A stretch of DNA of 64,000 nt from Nitzschia sp. DOCU1 (taxonomy: Eukaryota; Bacillariophyta; Bacillariophyceae; Bacillariales; Bacillariaceae), in the NCBI GenBank assembly GCA_951394045.1, contig OX595992.1, forward strand, positions 744,001-808,000. Reading direction: 5' to 3'. The notes under the pieces are model-generated. The model saw only the letters and a list, made by a program, of their open reading frames with translations, searched no databases and was not told the origin of the DNA. This document shows positions 49,990 through 60,162 of the stretch, piece by piece. Both the position numbers and the translations under genes were made by a program. Each line of letters opens with the position of its first letter. The first letter of the stretch is position 1.

Positions 49990-52900
49990 ATGTCTCATTA
50001 CGGTGGTGCTGGACAGTTCGAAGATGCTGAAGGCAGTATCGAACGTCGCATCCAAGAAGAGCTTCGTGCCCGTCAAGCAAATTCAGCTGCTGCCGCCTCG
50101 AGGATTACAGGTGCTTTAGGAGCACATCCCGGCTTTTCCGGAACTGCCGCAGAGCGGGCCGCCTTTATGAATTCACTGATTGCCGAATCTGCAGCAGCAA
50201 ACAACCCGAATTCTCCTTATTTTGCTCAACGAGCTGCTGCTGTGGCAGCTGGTGCCCACTCGCCTTTTGCAAGGCCTTACGGCGCCCTTGGTCAGCCTGG
50301 TGCATCGCCTGGCTATGGACATAGCCCTGCCGATGCCGTAGCAAGTCTTTACGCTCGCCAACGTGCCCAATATGGTTATGGGAACCCGGCATCACCGTAT
50401 GGTGTCCCTGGAGCTGCCCATGATCTTTACGCTCAACACTTTGGTAGAACACAGGATAAAATGACCATGATTGACCGTGCAGCAGCTTACAATGCGCAAC
50501 AACGCCAGGCAGAACAAGCCAACGCGCTTCTACAGCCTCCGAACCAGTCCCCTGCCTTTGGACAGACTCCTGCAACGACTCCAAGCGCGACTACCCCAAG
50601 GAGTGCACCACGCCCGGCCTCCAAGTCGTCGACACCGGGATCCGCGTCACCTCAGAAACCCCGTCCACGAAAGGAATCCAGCAGCCCAACAAAGACTCCT
50701 CCTTCCAACAGCAAGGACAAACAAAAGTCAAGCCCCAAATCAGCGGAGAAAGAAGATGTTGTCGATGGTGATGGACAGCGGTGGTTCGTCGGTTCTGTGC
50801 CATTGGGGTTGGAGGACGACAAATACTGGCTATCCGAACTTCAAGTATTTCTTCGGGCAAATTTTGCCGAGGCCTTTGGCGCGACCGAAGAAGATATTGC
50901 TGCTCCGATGCATGGTAGAAACAAGCCGATTGCTCTGGGACAAGTTGGCATCCGTTGTATGCACTGCAAACGTAAGTACCGTTCGGATTTCAGTTCTGTC
51001 TGCAGCATTTTTCACTAACGTACTCACGTTGTAACTCCTTACCGATCTAGACGAAAACCCTGCGGAACGAGGACAGCAGGCAACTAGTTACCCAAGCCTT
51101 ATAAGTGGAATCTACAACAGTGTTCAACAGATGCTTCGTCTTCACCTCGATTGCTGTCAGGCCATGCCCCTTGAAATTCGCACGAAGATTGAGCATCTCA
51201 AGTTGTCGAGCTCTAGCAGAGGAGGACGAAAGCAGTACTGGGTGGACTCGGCGAAACGTCTCGGTCTGGTTGACACTCCACACGGGATCCACTTTGGTCG
51301 TGATCCTACGGGGCCACTTCCTCCGCTAACGGGGCCCTCGGTAAACTCCAAGGAGGGCCGTCGGAAAAGAGAGGCGCAGCAACGAAAGGAACAAGAGCAA
51401 GAAGAAGTGGAGGAGGAGGAGGAAGAAGAAGAAGAGGAGGAGGAGCCCGAAGTCGTTGTTCCTGAACCGACCCCAACGCCTGAAGAGGAGCCCCCTGCAG
51501 CACCTTTACCGCCAGTCGACGAAAGACCCCTGGTCTTCCCTGAGGATCAACCTCTGATATCCGATTATCTCTATCTGACTCTCGAACAAATGGCACCCTG
51601 CGTTCTCATGGAAGCTGACAGAGTCGGATGTTACAAAACGAGACGGGTGGGGTTCCCTGGCCTTGCCTGCAAGCATTGTGTTGGCCAAGCAGGGTGCGGG
51701 CGGTATTTTCCTGCGTCGGAGGCTTCCTTATCCCAAACGACCACGTCTCAAACAATAATGAACCATGTTCGCAATTGCCGGCGTTGCCCGATCGAGATCC
51801 GTGAGAATCTCGAGATTATGAAGCGGGCTCGAATGGGACCGGATGGAAAGCGTGCCGACAAACCAAAGCATGGTGGCAGAAAGGTATTCTTTCATCGCCT
51901 CTGGTGCCGCATCCAGGGCATTCCCATGGAGGATGGCAAAGGTGAGACGAAAGAGAAGAAGCGACGCGGGAAAAAAGGCATCTCCAAGAGATCCAGTAAA
52001 AAGCGCAGCGAACCGGATAGTGACGCCGATTCTAGGTCGGTCGATGACGAGGACGACATCCCAACAAGACCGACTGAATCGAGTGAAGACGAGACGGAGA
52101 CCGAATCATCAGACCAATCAGATAACGAAGAGGCCAATGCTGAAAAAAAGAGTGAAAAGAAAAGCGCGAAGAAGCGCACGGGAAATCCTTGGCACGAAGG
52201 TTGCGTGCGTCTAACAAAACCTGACGATACTCATTGGCTGTCCGAGATGCAGTGCTTCTCCAGAAGCGACCTTGTGGAAGTGTTTGCATACAAAGAAGAG
52301 GATGGTCTGGAAGGCTACGCTGGTAGAAAGGAACCTGCGGTTGGTCAAGTGGGCGTCCGATGCGTGTTCTGCAAGTCTCTCGATCCTTCAGAGAAGCCAA
52401 GCGGCTGCCTGACGTTTCCCGAGAGTCTGTCCGCATTGCACACGAAAGTCACGGACATGCTGAGGTTACATTTTCACTCTTGTCCGTCCATGCCCGACGA
52501 CACCAAGGAAACCTTCAAAACTCTCCGCGGCTTTGGTGCAAAAGTTGCGGACGATTCTCAACAATACTGGGTTGACGCTGCCCGCGACATTGGGTTGTCC
52601 AACATTCCTCCCCAGGAAGATGGATGGGGCATTACATTCCGTCGAGATCCGTTGCAACCGAGCCCTTGCGATGAACTTGATAGGGAGCTCGTCAGTGGCA
52701 CGCCTCCGAACCTGGGCAAGGCCTATCTCATTAAGCCGGATGATCGTGGGGCTTGTACCGACCAAGTCCTCCTCATGATGCGCCAGGTGAAAGTTTGCAC
52801 TTTCCAGAAGAAAGATCGACGTGGAGGACCAGGAGCCCGCGGTCGTGATCGTGTCATTGGTTTTCCTGGACTGTGTTGCAAGCATTGCTCCTCCAAGAAT

Positions 52901-53464
52901 AACACTGGGCGCTACTTCCCAGTTTCTGCGAAGAACTTGACAGACAACACCGCCAACTCGCTTCAAGCTCACGTTTCGACTTGCAGTCGTTGCCCCGAAC
53001 CGATCAAGGCCTCGATTGCGTACTTGAGCCACCGGGCTATCATCCAGAAGGCGGAGTTGAGCGGCAGCTGGAAGAAAGGTTTCTTTAAGAAGATTTGGGA
53101 CAGGTTACATGTTGAGCGCGCCTGGAGTTCAGCATCAGGAGAAGGAGAGGCCGAGGAAGAAGATGATGGAGCCTCCGCGTCAAGTGAAGAAGATGCACAG
53201 CAAGAGCCGAAGGACGACAGCGACGGGGGCACCTCCGATGTTGAGCAAGAAAAAGTGGGAAGCGGCATGAGCACACTCATCAAGGCTGCGGCGCTATGGC
53301 TCACGGATCAGGATCACATCGCCGATCCATCCAGCCGCGGCAAAACGTCAGCTCGTGGAAGAACACTTCCTAGCAAGCGCCCGGCTCCTGCAGCGTCACC
53401 AAGGCCAAAGAGCCGCAGCGGGTCAAGCCTGACGTCGGGAAAACGACGGCGTGTCCACTTCTAG
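49990..53464 (+). CDS. Large protein with four CxxC/HxxxC cassettes in an A-B-A-B order
   Basis: Two exons: 49990-50971 and 51051-53464 (intron 79 bp, phase 1), 1131 residues. An Ala/Pro/Ser-rich N-terminus of about 250 residues precedes four zinc-type modules. Type A is at about 257-400 and 713-860: YWLSELQ or HWLSEMQ, then GQVGIRCMHCK or GQVGVRCVFCK, MLRLHxxxC, and QYWVDxAxxxGL. Type B is at about 500-590 and 885-985: VGFPGLACKHCVG or IGFPGLCCKHCSS, GRYFP, and HVxxCxRCP. Linkers are strongly charged, including a Glu run encoded at 51409-51451. The intron splits the first type-A finger. It looks nuclear and nucleic-acid- or chromatin-binding. The cassettes occur in many diatom proteins but have no known function. 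Confidence 0.85.
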
Positions 53465-54903
53465 ATAAACCGGTCTATTGATTACTAAAGGACTTGTAAA
53501 TTTGCCAAACTTTTTCATTGGTAGCTAGTATCGAAGTAGAAAAAAGGAGCTGCCTGCTTTCGCAGGGTGGCGTTGCCGGGGAAGTACCCTTCAAGGACAC
53601 CGCACGTCTCAAGGCAGACGCGCGATATTCCTTGGATTGTATGGATGTGGATCAGTTGGAATCAATTGTCGATGATGTAGTAGAAGTGTCGTACGTTATG
53701 CTAGGTAGTCTATGCACGTAGAACCCGCAGGCCTTTTGTCGTGTGCTTGGAATGGGAACTCCTTTTTGGTATCGGTCTATGAGACTTGTAGTATGTAGAG
53801 AACCTACTTGGACGATGCGGGGACGGAAGGGTTTTCATGGTCACCAACGCGCTCTATCGATAACTACGTACCGGCCGGACCTCCAAGGGAACCGCCACAG
53901 GATCTTGGATTGCACCACGGAACTCTGGGTCGTCGTCTTCGGGGAATCGGTAGATAGGAACGAGAACACCGATGTCACGGCTTGCCTTGTCGCGCGGTAG
54001 AACTTACAGGTCCATTACGAGCTGCGCAGCGGAAGGAGTGGTGGAGGTAGTAGAGAACAAGTAGGGATTACAGTACAGAGTACGGGAAAGTCTTTACACC
54101 TTGCACGTGCCAATCAGACAAATCGCTAATATTGCAAAGGAAGGATGAGTAGATATCGAACTTCTATCACACCACCGAGGGGACAGCTGATGTGCCGCCT
54201 GAAGCACTTTCCCCCTCACCATGCCATAAAGTCTTGGTTTAATATAATGTTGAGTCTCTCAACTATGGACTCGAATGCGTGAACCAAGGATAAGCTAATA
54301 TCACTGATAGGCATAGACGGTTAGTCTCACCACATGCTAGCATGCCCAATCCAACCCAACCACTTTCCTTGCACATTCAAGAATGACCTAGCTCGATTAT
54401 CGTTGATAATTGGGAGCTACAAGCGTCGTCATGGTCCCAATATATGCTTTTGTTGCATCTCTATTTTTACTCCTTGAAAAGTTGCAGTAGTAGCGACTTC
54501 ATAGAGAGCGACCGACTGTCACGATGAGAGCGAAGGGACCATCAAGAATGCATCACGACGTTCATGAGTTTGGGGTTCTCGAAACTTCCCTCCGGTGTCA
54601 AGCCAAAAATAAAAAAGGCACATAATAGCAAACACACTTTGCATACCTAATTACCTACCTGCATCTAGAATCTATCCGTTCCCGCTCGCGGAAAGAGGCC
54701 GCAGTGCTCGCTGTTGCACCATGTGGCTCCAGCAATCCAAAAGGCGGGCTCCCCTCCCACCATTTTGGCACCGGATCACGATTTTTGGATGCCGAGATTT
54801 TCCTTTTCGCCCCTTACCAGGTACTTCTTGATCAACGTTCTTTTTCACCACAAAACCCGAATGAGCATAGACTGTAACTGACCAACGGCCCCGAGATTAC
54901 GAG
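53465..54903. other. Longest gene-free stretch on the right side
   Basis: 1.4 kb. Frames at 53518-53721 and 53743-54000 lack protein character and are probably 3' UTR or chance. It contains a TACCAGGTA palindrome (54815-54823), about 80 bp before the next ATG. No RNA gene, transposon or long repeat was recognised. Confidence 0.4.
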
Positions 54904-55437
54904 ATGAACGACGACGCAGAATATGGCTTCCCTCTCAACCCATTTAGTTGCAATACCATGAGGTTAGATGAATGGATCGCAGTCTTTGGCCCTCCGAACC
55001 CCTGTGTAGATGAGGCCCAAGTCACGGCTGAACCCGAGGAAGAAGAAACGAAAGACGACGAAGACTGGTTTCCGGAACCAGGAGCGAATGCCACGCGACA
55101 GCAACGAGATGGACCCGATGAAACTACATCTTGCGATCCTGAAGTTTGCCGAACAGCATCTGTTGCAGTCTGCGTTGACTGCACCCGGTGCTGTAATCAC
55201 TGTTCCTGCATTGTGCCCAGAAAGAGGGAATTGGCCGTTCCATTCCGAAGCTTTGTTTGCTCCCCTGTCGTTTGTAAGCAGTTGATGTGTGGCGATTGCA
55301 CGCGCTGTATGGATCACTGCACCTGTCAATGGGACAAGCAAAAGCGAATCCTTCGGGAACAAAACCTTCAACCCGTCGAAGAAACGACCACCCGTGGCGG
55401 CCGAAAAAGGCTCAATTGGATTCATTCTCGCAAGTAG
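54904..55437 (+). CDS. Small protein with duplicated CxxCTRCxxHCxC motif
   Basis: 177 residues, single exon, unrecognised. An acidic first half (EEEETKDDEDWFPEP) precedes two copies of one Cys/His pattern: CVDCTRCCNHCSC (about residues 90-102) and CGDCTRCMDHCTC (about 129-141). Each begins with a further Cys nearby (CDPEVC; CSPVVC). The spacing C-x2-C-T-R-C-x2-H-C-x-C would suit zinc or another soft metal. The C-terminus is basic (GGRKRLNWIHSRK). No TM or signal peptide is seen. A small metal-binding adaptor is the most that can be said. Confidence 0.7.
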   Translation: MNDDAEYGFPLNPFSCNTMRLDEWIAVFGPPNPCVDEAQVTAEPEEEETKDDEDWFPEPGANATRQQRDGPDETTSCDPEVCRTASVAVCVDCTRCCNHCSCIVPRKRELAVPFRSFVCSPVVCKQLMCGDCTRCMDHCTCQWDKQKRILREQNLQPVEETTTRGGRKRLNWIHSRK

Positions 55438-55605
55438 TTTTGTCGAAGTTGATACTATATTGTTATCATTAGAAGTCAACGTGATGCAGTCAGCCATTTC
55501 TTTTTAAACATCTCGTACAGAAGGCGGGATTCATCCGCGCAGTCCCAGCGAATAGTAACACTCTGAAGCACCTGCTAGTATCCAGGTCGCTACCATGGTT
55601 TGTAG

Positions 55606-58600
55606 TTACAAACTCTGCAAAGATTCCACTTCCAATGCAATCTCATTCGTGAGACGTTGAAGCGCTCGGTTCTTACTCATTTCTGAGATGACAGCTGTCG
55701 TGACGAGCTTGGCCCGGTCCAAGGAAAGAATCTTTGGAGCATCAGAGAGCCACCAACAGGCGCTTTGTGCAGTCTCGTGCCTGCCATCGTCTATTGACTT
55801 CTTGCCAGTCAGCATGTCCACTAAGAGGCGTAAGGAAGATTCGTTGCCAGTCAGAGCTAGTGACCTTGCGTATAGAGATAACCAATATTGAAACTCGGCA
55901 TCGGACTTCAGAGCAATGGCACAAGCCATTCGATCTTCGCAGTGCGATCTCGTCGCCATGTCACCTCCCGCGTCACCGCTCTGTAGATACGCCTGATCTG
56001 CATTGCTGCCGGTAAACGTTCGCCCCCTCCTTGACGACTTGAGCGATGAAGACGTGGCTCCAAGTCGAACAGAGTCGTCCAGTTTGGAAAGCTCACCATT
56101 GGGCGCCCTTTTCGCCTTGGAAAGGCCCGGCAGCGTGCTGTAAAAATCGGACAAGACGAATCTACTGTCAGCCACTCTCATCCAGAGTTCTGACATGGAA
56201 TCGTATACAAAGGCTTGAAGAGAACCACCAGCCCCAACCGAAGGGTTGTTGTTGGGGTGGTTTCGATTCTCATCTTGGATCGATCGCCCCTGGTTGGGTT
56301 CCAACGTCAAGAGCAACAAAAGGCGGTTTGTATCAGTCAACTGAATACGAGTCAACTTTGGAAGGTGTAGCTCATTGGACATATCGGAGGAAAGCAACAT
56401 GTGCGACATCGGTGGCATTATGGAACCTTTGTAGCACAATTTGAACACTGGATCTAGCAAATATACCCCAAAAGACCCGTCTGCAGACACAACCAAAAGT
56501 TCCGTTTTGTCCTTGTCGCCCTCGGATGTCTTGGAATCGTGAAGTTTGAGAGCGATGATTGGTCGACCAAAGACAAGGGGTGGATGGGATCGGAATCCAA
56601 CTCCACTCTTCCACCCCAAAGTTGGAGATGTTCCATAGAGTTGCACGCTGCCATCAGACGTTCCTACTGCCAAAAGATTCTTCGAGGCAGAAATTGCGCA
56701 ACAAGAGGTGCCCGGAATCTGGTCCTTGAACACTTTTTGTCCCGATCGACTTATTGATAGTGTTGCACATTGTAAAGCACTTCCACGCGATCCCAGAGGA
56801 ATCTGGATGGAGTTACTGCAGTCCGCAAGATACTTCGTCTCGTCTCCATCTGAGTCAACCGGTAATTCCACAGTGTGAATTCGATCTGTGCTGTGAGGAA
56901 TCCCAGGTGTTGCAGCCTGAATTCCGGCAATGAGCGTTGTCGAGTGACCATGGGATGTATGGTGTTGAACTTCTCGGTGTCCAGGAGTTGGACTGCCGAC
57001 CGGCGGCGCCTGTGCTTCGGTCGTAGACTTTTGAGTTGCTGCCGCTGCTTCGGCCCCAGTTGCTGCCTTCTCCGCCATTTCTATCGCACCTTCGAGGCTA
57101 TCAACCTTTTTCTTTGCGGCCTTGTTGCCCACATTGGCAGTGCCGTTGGCTGTTCGGGCCACCTTGGCTGGTGGCTCATCAGTCGACACGAGAAGAGGTT
57201 GGATACGCTTCTTTCCACTCTTGGAGCGACTTTCCGATTGGCTGGCCCGAATATCTGTTGAAGATAGACTGCGGCCGTTGCCACGATCCACGTCTTCCTC
57301 CATATTTCCCGGGGCGTCGTCGTCGTCGTCGTCGTCGTCCTCGTCTTCGAGTGCATATTGCAACGTATTTTCAATCAATTTTGGCCCCGAGTTCTCTCCT
57401 ACAAACAGGCGTCGTCGTCCCATATCTGTTTCGTTTAGATCGATACCATATCTCAATTGAAACACCCGCGCTTGTTCTTCTGGTTTCAACAATTTGCCAA
57501 GCTCGTCTGGTACGGAAAATTTCAACGCAACAACTTGGCCATCAAGCAGTGATACAATCAACATAACATCGTCGTTCACTCGGCCCCATGCTAGGTCTGT
57601 AACAGTACATCTCGTTTCCGAACATTGAATCTTAAAAACAGGTCTGGCGCGCCTTGTGCTCCAAACAGAAACAAATCCCCGCTTGTCCCCCAATGCCACC
57701 AACGTGGCATAATCTGGCTCATCGTCATCCCCATTTTCGCCTTCTGCTCGCGCATCCAATAGGAAGGGACAATGCCGTGAAGCGACGACTGGTTGCTTGT
57801 GGCCAACCAATGTGGCGGCCCCCGAGGCCGTCGACTTGGCGCTGCTAACAGCCCATCCTTCTCGCGAAATCGTCGAGGCAACGTGCTTGTTATTGACCAC
57901 GGCGTTTGTACTACAAATGTAGCCACCATCTGTCGACCAAGAAAGTCGACGAAACAAGGACTGACTCGATAAGCTATGCGTGTCATTTTCCTTCCATCGT
58001 CGAAAAATTCCTGCACTGGCATCAATGCGCTTTTCCAAACCCCAGTCATCGTGTGCTCTCCACACGCAAATACTGGGATCGTCTCCACTACTGGCGAGAT
58101 AGGTTCCTGCCGGATCAAAGGTGACGCCCTTGACAGTCGAAGTATGAATTCCTTTTCCAAGAATCTTGTAAGGGTTCATCAAGACATTTGAGTGTGTTGG
58201 CCGGTGGTCACTGGTTGCCAACTCTGTTAGTTTCCAAACAATAATGGGAGCATTGGAATCTAACGAACAACTGACAAGATGTGAATCGTCGGGAGCCCAG
58301 GCTAAGCCAACAACATCGAGAGCATGACCTCGACCTAACTTGATTCTTGTCCAATGTTCCACCGAGCTATCAAGGTTGCCATTGGCCGTGGCAGATGCGC
58401 TGGACGCTGGTGTGTAAATGCAGACTGCAGCGTCGTCTCCAGCACTTGCGAGATATTGTCCATTGGTGGAAAATCGTACTGCTAGCACAGAAGATCCGGT
58501 ATGCGCCGAAAGAGTACAAAGAAGTCTCTGGTAGTGGTGATGGTGATGTTTGATTGAGGTCGACGTTTGAGAGGATTCTCGGGCTGCCGAATCCTTGGTG

Positions 58601-59196
58601 GGACTCTTTCCAGCCGACCCATCCTTCTTGCGCCGGACAAAACTGGACAAATCATGAACCTCTTCTTCCTCTCCCCCCACGGAAGACTCACTGCCACTGG
58701 CATCATCGGCAGCTGTAGTACCACCGTGGCTCTCCTCGGCACCAGAAGACTCTCCGCTACTTTCATATGCTCCTCCTTCCTTATACCGAGCAGATTTGAC
58801 TTTGGTGTGAAGCGTTGCCTTTGCATTATTGCTTCCCTTTGGTTGCTGTTGTTGCGCGAAAAGGGCACCTGCATTCCAGATTCGAACCGTTCCGTCTCCT
58901 CCACCAGTGGCAAACTTGTGCCCCTTGGGATGAACATCCAAGCTGTAAATTGCACACTTTTGAGTCCCTCCGAGACCTTCTAGTAGTTTCAGAGATTCCA
59001 TGGCACGTTGCTCATTTCGATCATCACTTTTGCCCCCATTCGTGGATAAAGCCAATGACAAGCTGTTATTGTTTGCAGAAGTACTAGCTTGTCCACTGAC
59101 ACTCTCACTTGAGTGGACAACCCACATGGGGACTTCGGCCACCACCATCTTTGGTCTTGTTGTTAAGTCTCCGTAAAACTTTGAAAGAAAGGACAA
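55606..59196 (-). CDS. HIRA: HIRA histone chaperone
   Basis: 1196 residues, single exon. The N-terminal WD40 propeller is clear: IYSLDVHPKGHKFATGGGDG, VLAVRFSTNGQYLASAGDDA, DVVGLAWAPDDSHLVSCSLD, VKGVTFDPAGTYLASSGDDP, FRRLSWSTDGGYICSTNAVV and TDLAWGRVNDDVMLIVSLLD. Family-typical LKFSVPDELGKLLKPEEQAR follows. An acidic Asp run (57313-57346) and a basic linker lead to the C-terminal HIRA domain (PPLVFGRPIIALKLHDSK; LLVVSADGSFGVYLLDPV). HIRA deposits histone H3.3 outside S phase with UBN and CABIN partners. The first propeller blades carry a long Ser-rich insert (about residues 135-215), unusual for the family. Met17 (59148) is an alternative start. Confidence 0.93.
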   Translation of the reverse strand: MSFLSKFYGDLTTRPKMVVAEVPMWVVHSSESVSGQASTSANNNSLSLALSTNGGKSDDRNEQRAMESLKLLEGLGGTQKCAIYSLDVHPKGHKFATGGGDGTVRIWNAGALFAQQQQPKGSNNAKATLHTKVKSARYKEGGAYESSGESSGAEESHGGTTAADDASGSESSVGGEEEEVHDLSSFVRRKKDGSAGKSPTKDSAARESSQTSTSIKHHHHHYQRLLCTLSAHTGSSVLAVRFSTNGQYLASAGDDAAVCIYTPASSASATANGNLDSSVEHWTRIKLGRGHALDVVGLAWAPDDSHLVSCSLDSNAPIIVWKLTELATSDHRPTHSNVLMNPYKILGKGIHTSTVKGVTFDPAGTYLASSGDDPSICVWRAHDDWGLEKRIDASAGIFRRWKENDTHSLSSQSLFRRLSWSTDGGYICSTNAVVNNKHVASTISREGWAVSSAKSTASGAATLVGHKQPVVASRHCPFLLDARAEGENGDDDEPDYATLVALGDKRGFVSVWSTRRARPVFKIQCSETRCTVTDLAWGRVNDDVMLIVSLLDGQVVALKFSVPDELGKLLKPEEQARVFQLRYGIDLNETDMGRRRLFVGENSGPKLIENTLQYALEDEDDDDDDDDAPGNMEEDVDRGNGRSLSSTDIRASQSESRSKSGKKRIQPLLVSTDEPPAKVARTANGTANVGNKAAKKKVDSLEGAIEMAEKAATGAEAAAATQKSTTEAQAPPVGSPTPGHREVQHHTSHGHSTTLIAGIQAATPGIPHSTDRIHTVELPVDSDGDETKYLADCSNSIQIPLGSRGSALQCATLSISRSGQKVFKDQIPGTSCCAISASKNLLAVGTSDGSVQLYGTSPTLGWKSGVGFRSHPPLVFGRPIIALKLHDSKTSEGDKDKTELLVVSADGSFGVYLLDPVFKLCYKGSIMPPMSHMLLSSDMSNELHLPKLTRIQLTDTNRLLLLLTLEPNQGRSIQDENRNHPNNNPSVGAGGSLQAFVYDSMSELWMRVADSRFVLSDFYSTLPGLSKAKRAPNGELSKLDDSVRLGATSSSLKSSRRGRTFTGSNADQAYLQSGDAGGDMATRSHCEDRMACAIALKSDAEFQYWLSLYARSLALTGNESSLRLLVDMLTGKKSIDDGRHETAQSACWWLSDAPKILSLDRAKLVTTAVISEMSKNRALQRLTNEIALEVESLQSL

Positions 59197-59563
59197 TCAC
59201 GAGGGGAGTCTCGTTAAATCAAACAACGACCAAAGTTTCAATCGATCTCTTAAAGATACGCCTGTCACTGCCGATCAATCAAAATGATGACAGTCGGCAA
59301 CCCAGTAGGACAATCCGCAAAGATCCAAAACTATGACCTGACAATGAATGGGGGTACGCTTCTAGTTAGTATCACAGAGTGCCGTGAGTCCCTACCCTGC
59401 GAGCTGCTGATAGTTTCGTGCTACCGTCGCTAATTGTAGCGACTGTTACCGGTAGAGCGGGCTGCTGGAGGCTGCGGTTAGTGGATCTTGCGGTGGGGAT
59501 CACCACATCGCCGACGAGAGACTGAATGGCATGGACAAAGGCCGACTGTCGGTTTTTCGCGGG

Positions 59564-59597
59564 CGATCGTTGCGTTGGATCTCGACCGCAACGATCG
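59564..59597. repeat. 11-bp perfect inverted repeat
   Basis: CGATCGTTGCG (59564-59574) and CGCAACGATCG (59587-59597) are separated by 12 bp. It could be a hairpin or a dimeric protein site. Confidence 0.6.
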
Positions 59598-59781
59598 TTG
59601 CATGGTCGTGCCGAGATGACATCACGGTCGGTGCCGGAGGGAGGTCAGACATTTGTGATTTTGATTGGTAGGATGAGTGAGTCATGAGTAAGACTCAATG
59701 AAGCATTTTGATTGGATTAGATCACGTCTATTCTGATAGGCCCCTGGACGGCGGGAACCCGGATTGCGCTTCGCCAGTGAA

Positions 59782-59794
59782 TTTTGCGCGGGAA
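59782..59794 (+). promoter_or_regulatory. E2F site TTTTGCGCGGGAA
   Basis: A near-palindromic, strong E2F/DP consensus, 586 bp upstream of the HIRA ATG and about 370 bp upstream of the ankyrin-gene ATG. Confidence 0.5.
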
Positions 59795-60162
59795 TGGTCG
59801 TGGTTGGCGGCGGAACCACGCTGGGATACCCGTGCAGCAAAACCAAGTTTGCCCTTTCTCTGCTTGTGGCCGAAACGATGACATAAGACAGCATTTCAAG
59901 ACCTTTGCCACCAGTAAGACCTCTAGAGGGCCGTTGTTGGAAGACAACTACCCAGTTCCTCCAACTACAGTCAGCAGCAGCGGAGGGCAAGTCTTAAGCA
60001 GATTTTTTCTCCTTTCCGTTCCTTCATTGATTCCGCTGGAGTCTGGGGAGAATCGAGAAGATTCCCGACCGATTCGCAGCAACTTGCACTACTTTTACCA
60101 TCCACTGCTGACGTTTTTGTGAGCATCTGCTGATTTACAATCTGCGGAAATTGTTATTTATA

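Larger units (their letters stand above)
59197..60162. promoter_or_regulatory. Divergent promoter region of HIRA and ankyrin gene
   Basis: 966 bp between divergent genes. It holds an E2F-type site (59782) and an 11-bp perfect inverted repeat (59564-59597). Frames on both strands at 59682-60122 are not protein-like. Confidence 0.5.

Noticed and set aside
53518..54000. Two short plus-strand frames after the zinc-cassette gene
   Set aside because: Weak starts, no domain and position in a likely 3' UTR.
59682..60122. Frames on both strands between HIRA and the ankyrin gene
   Set aside because: They overlap each other and the E2F site, and neither looks like protein.
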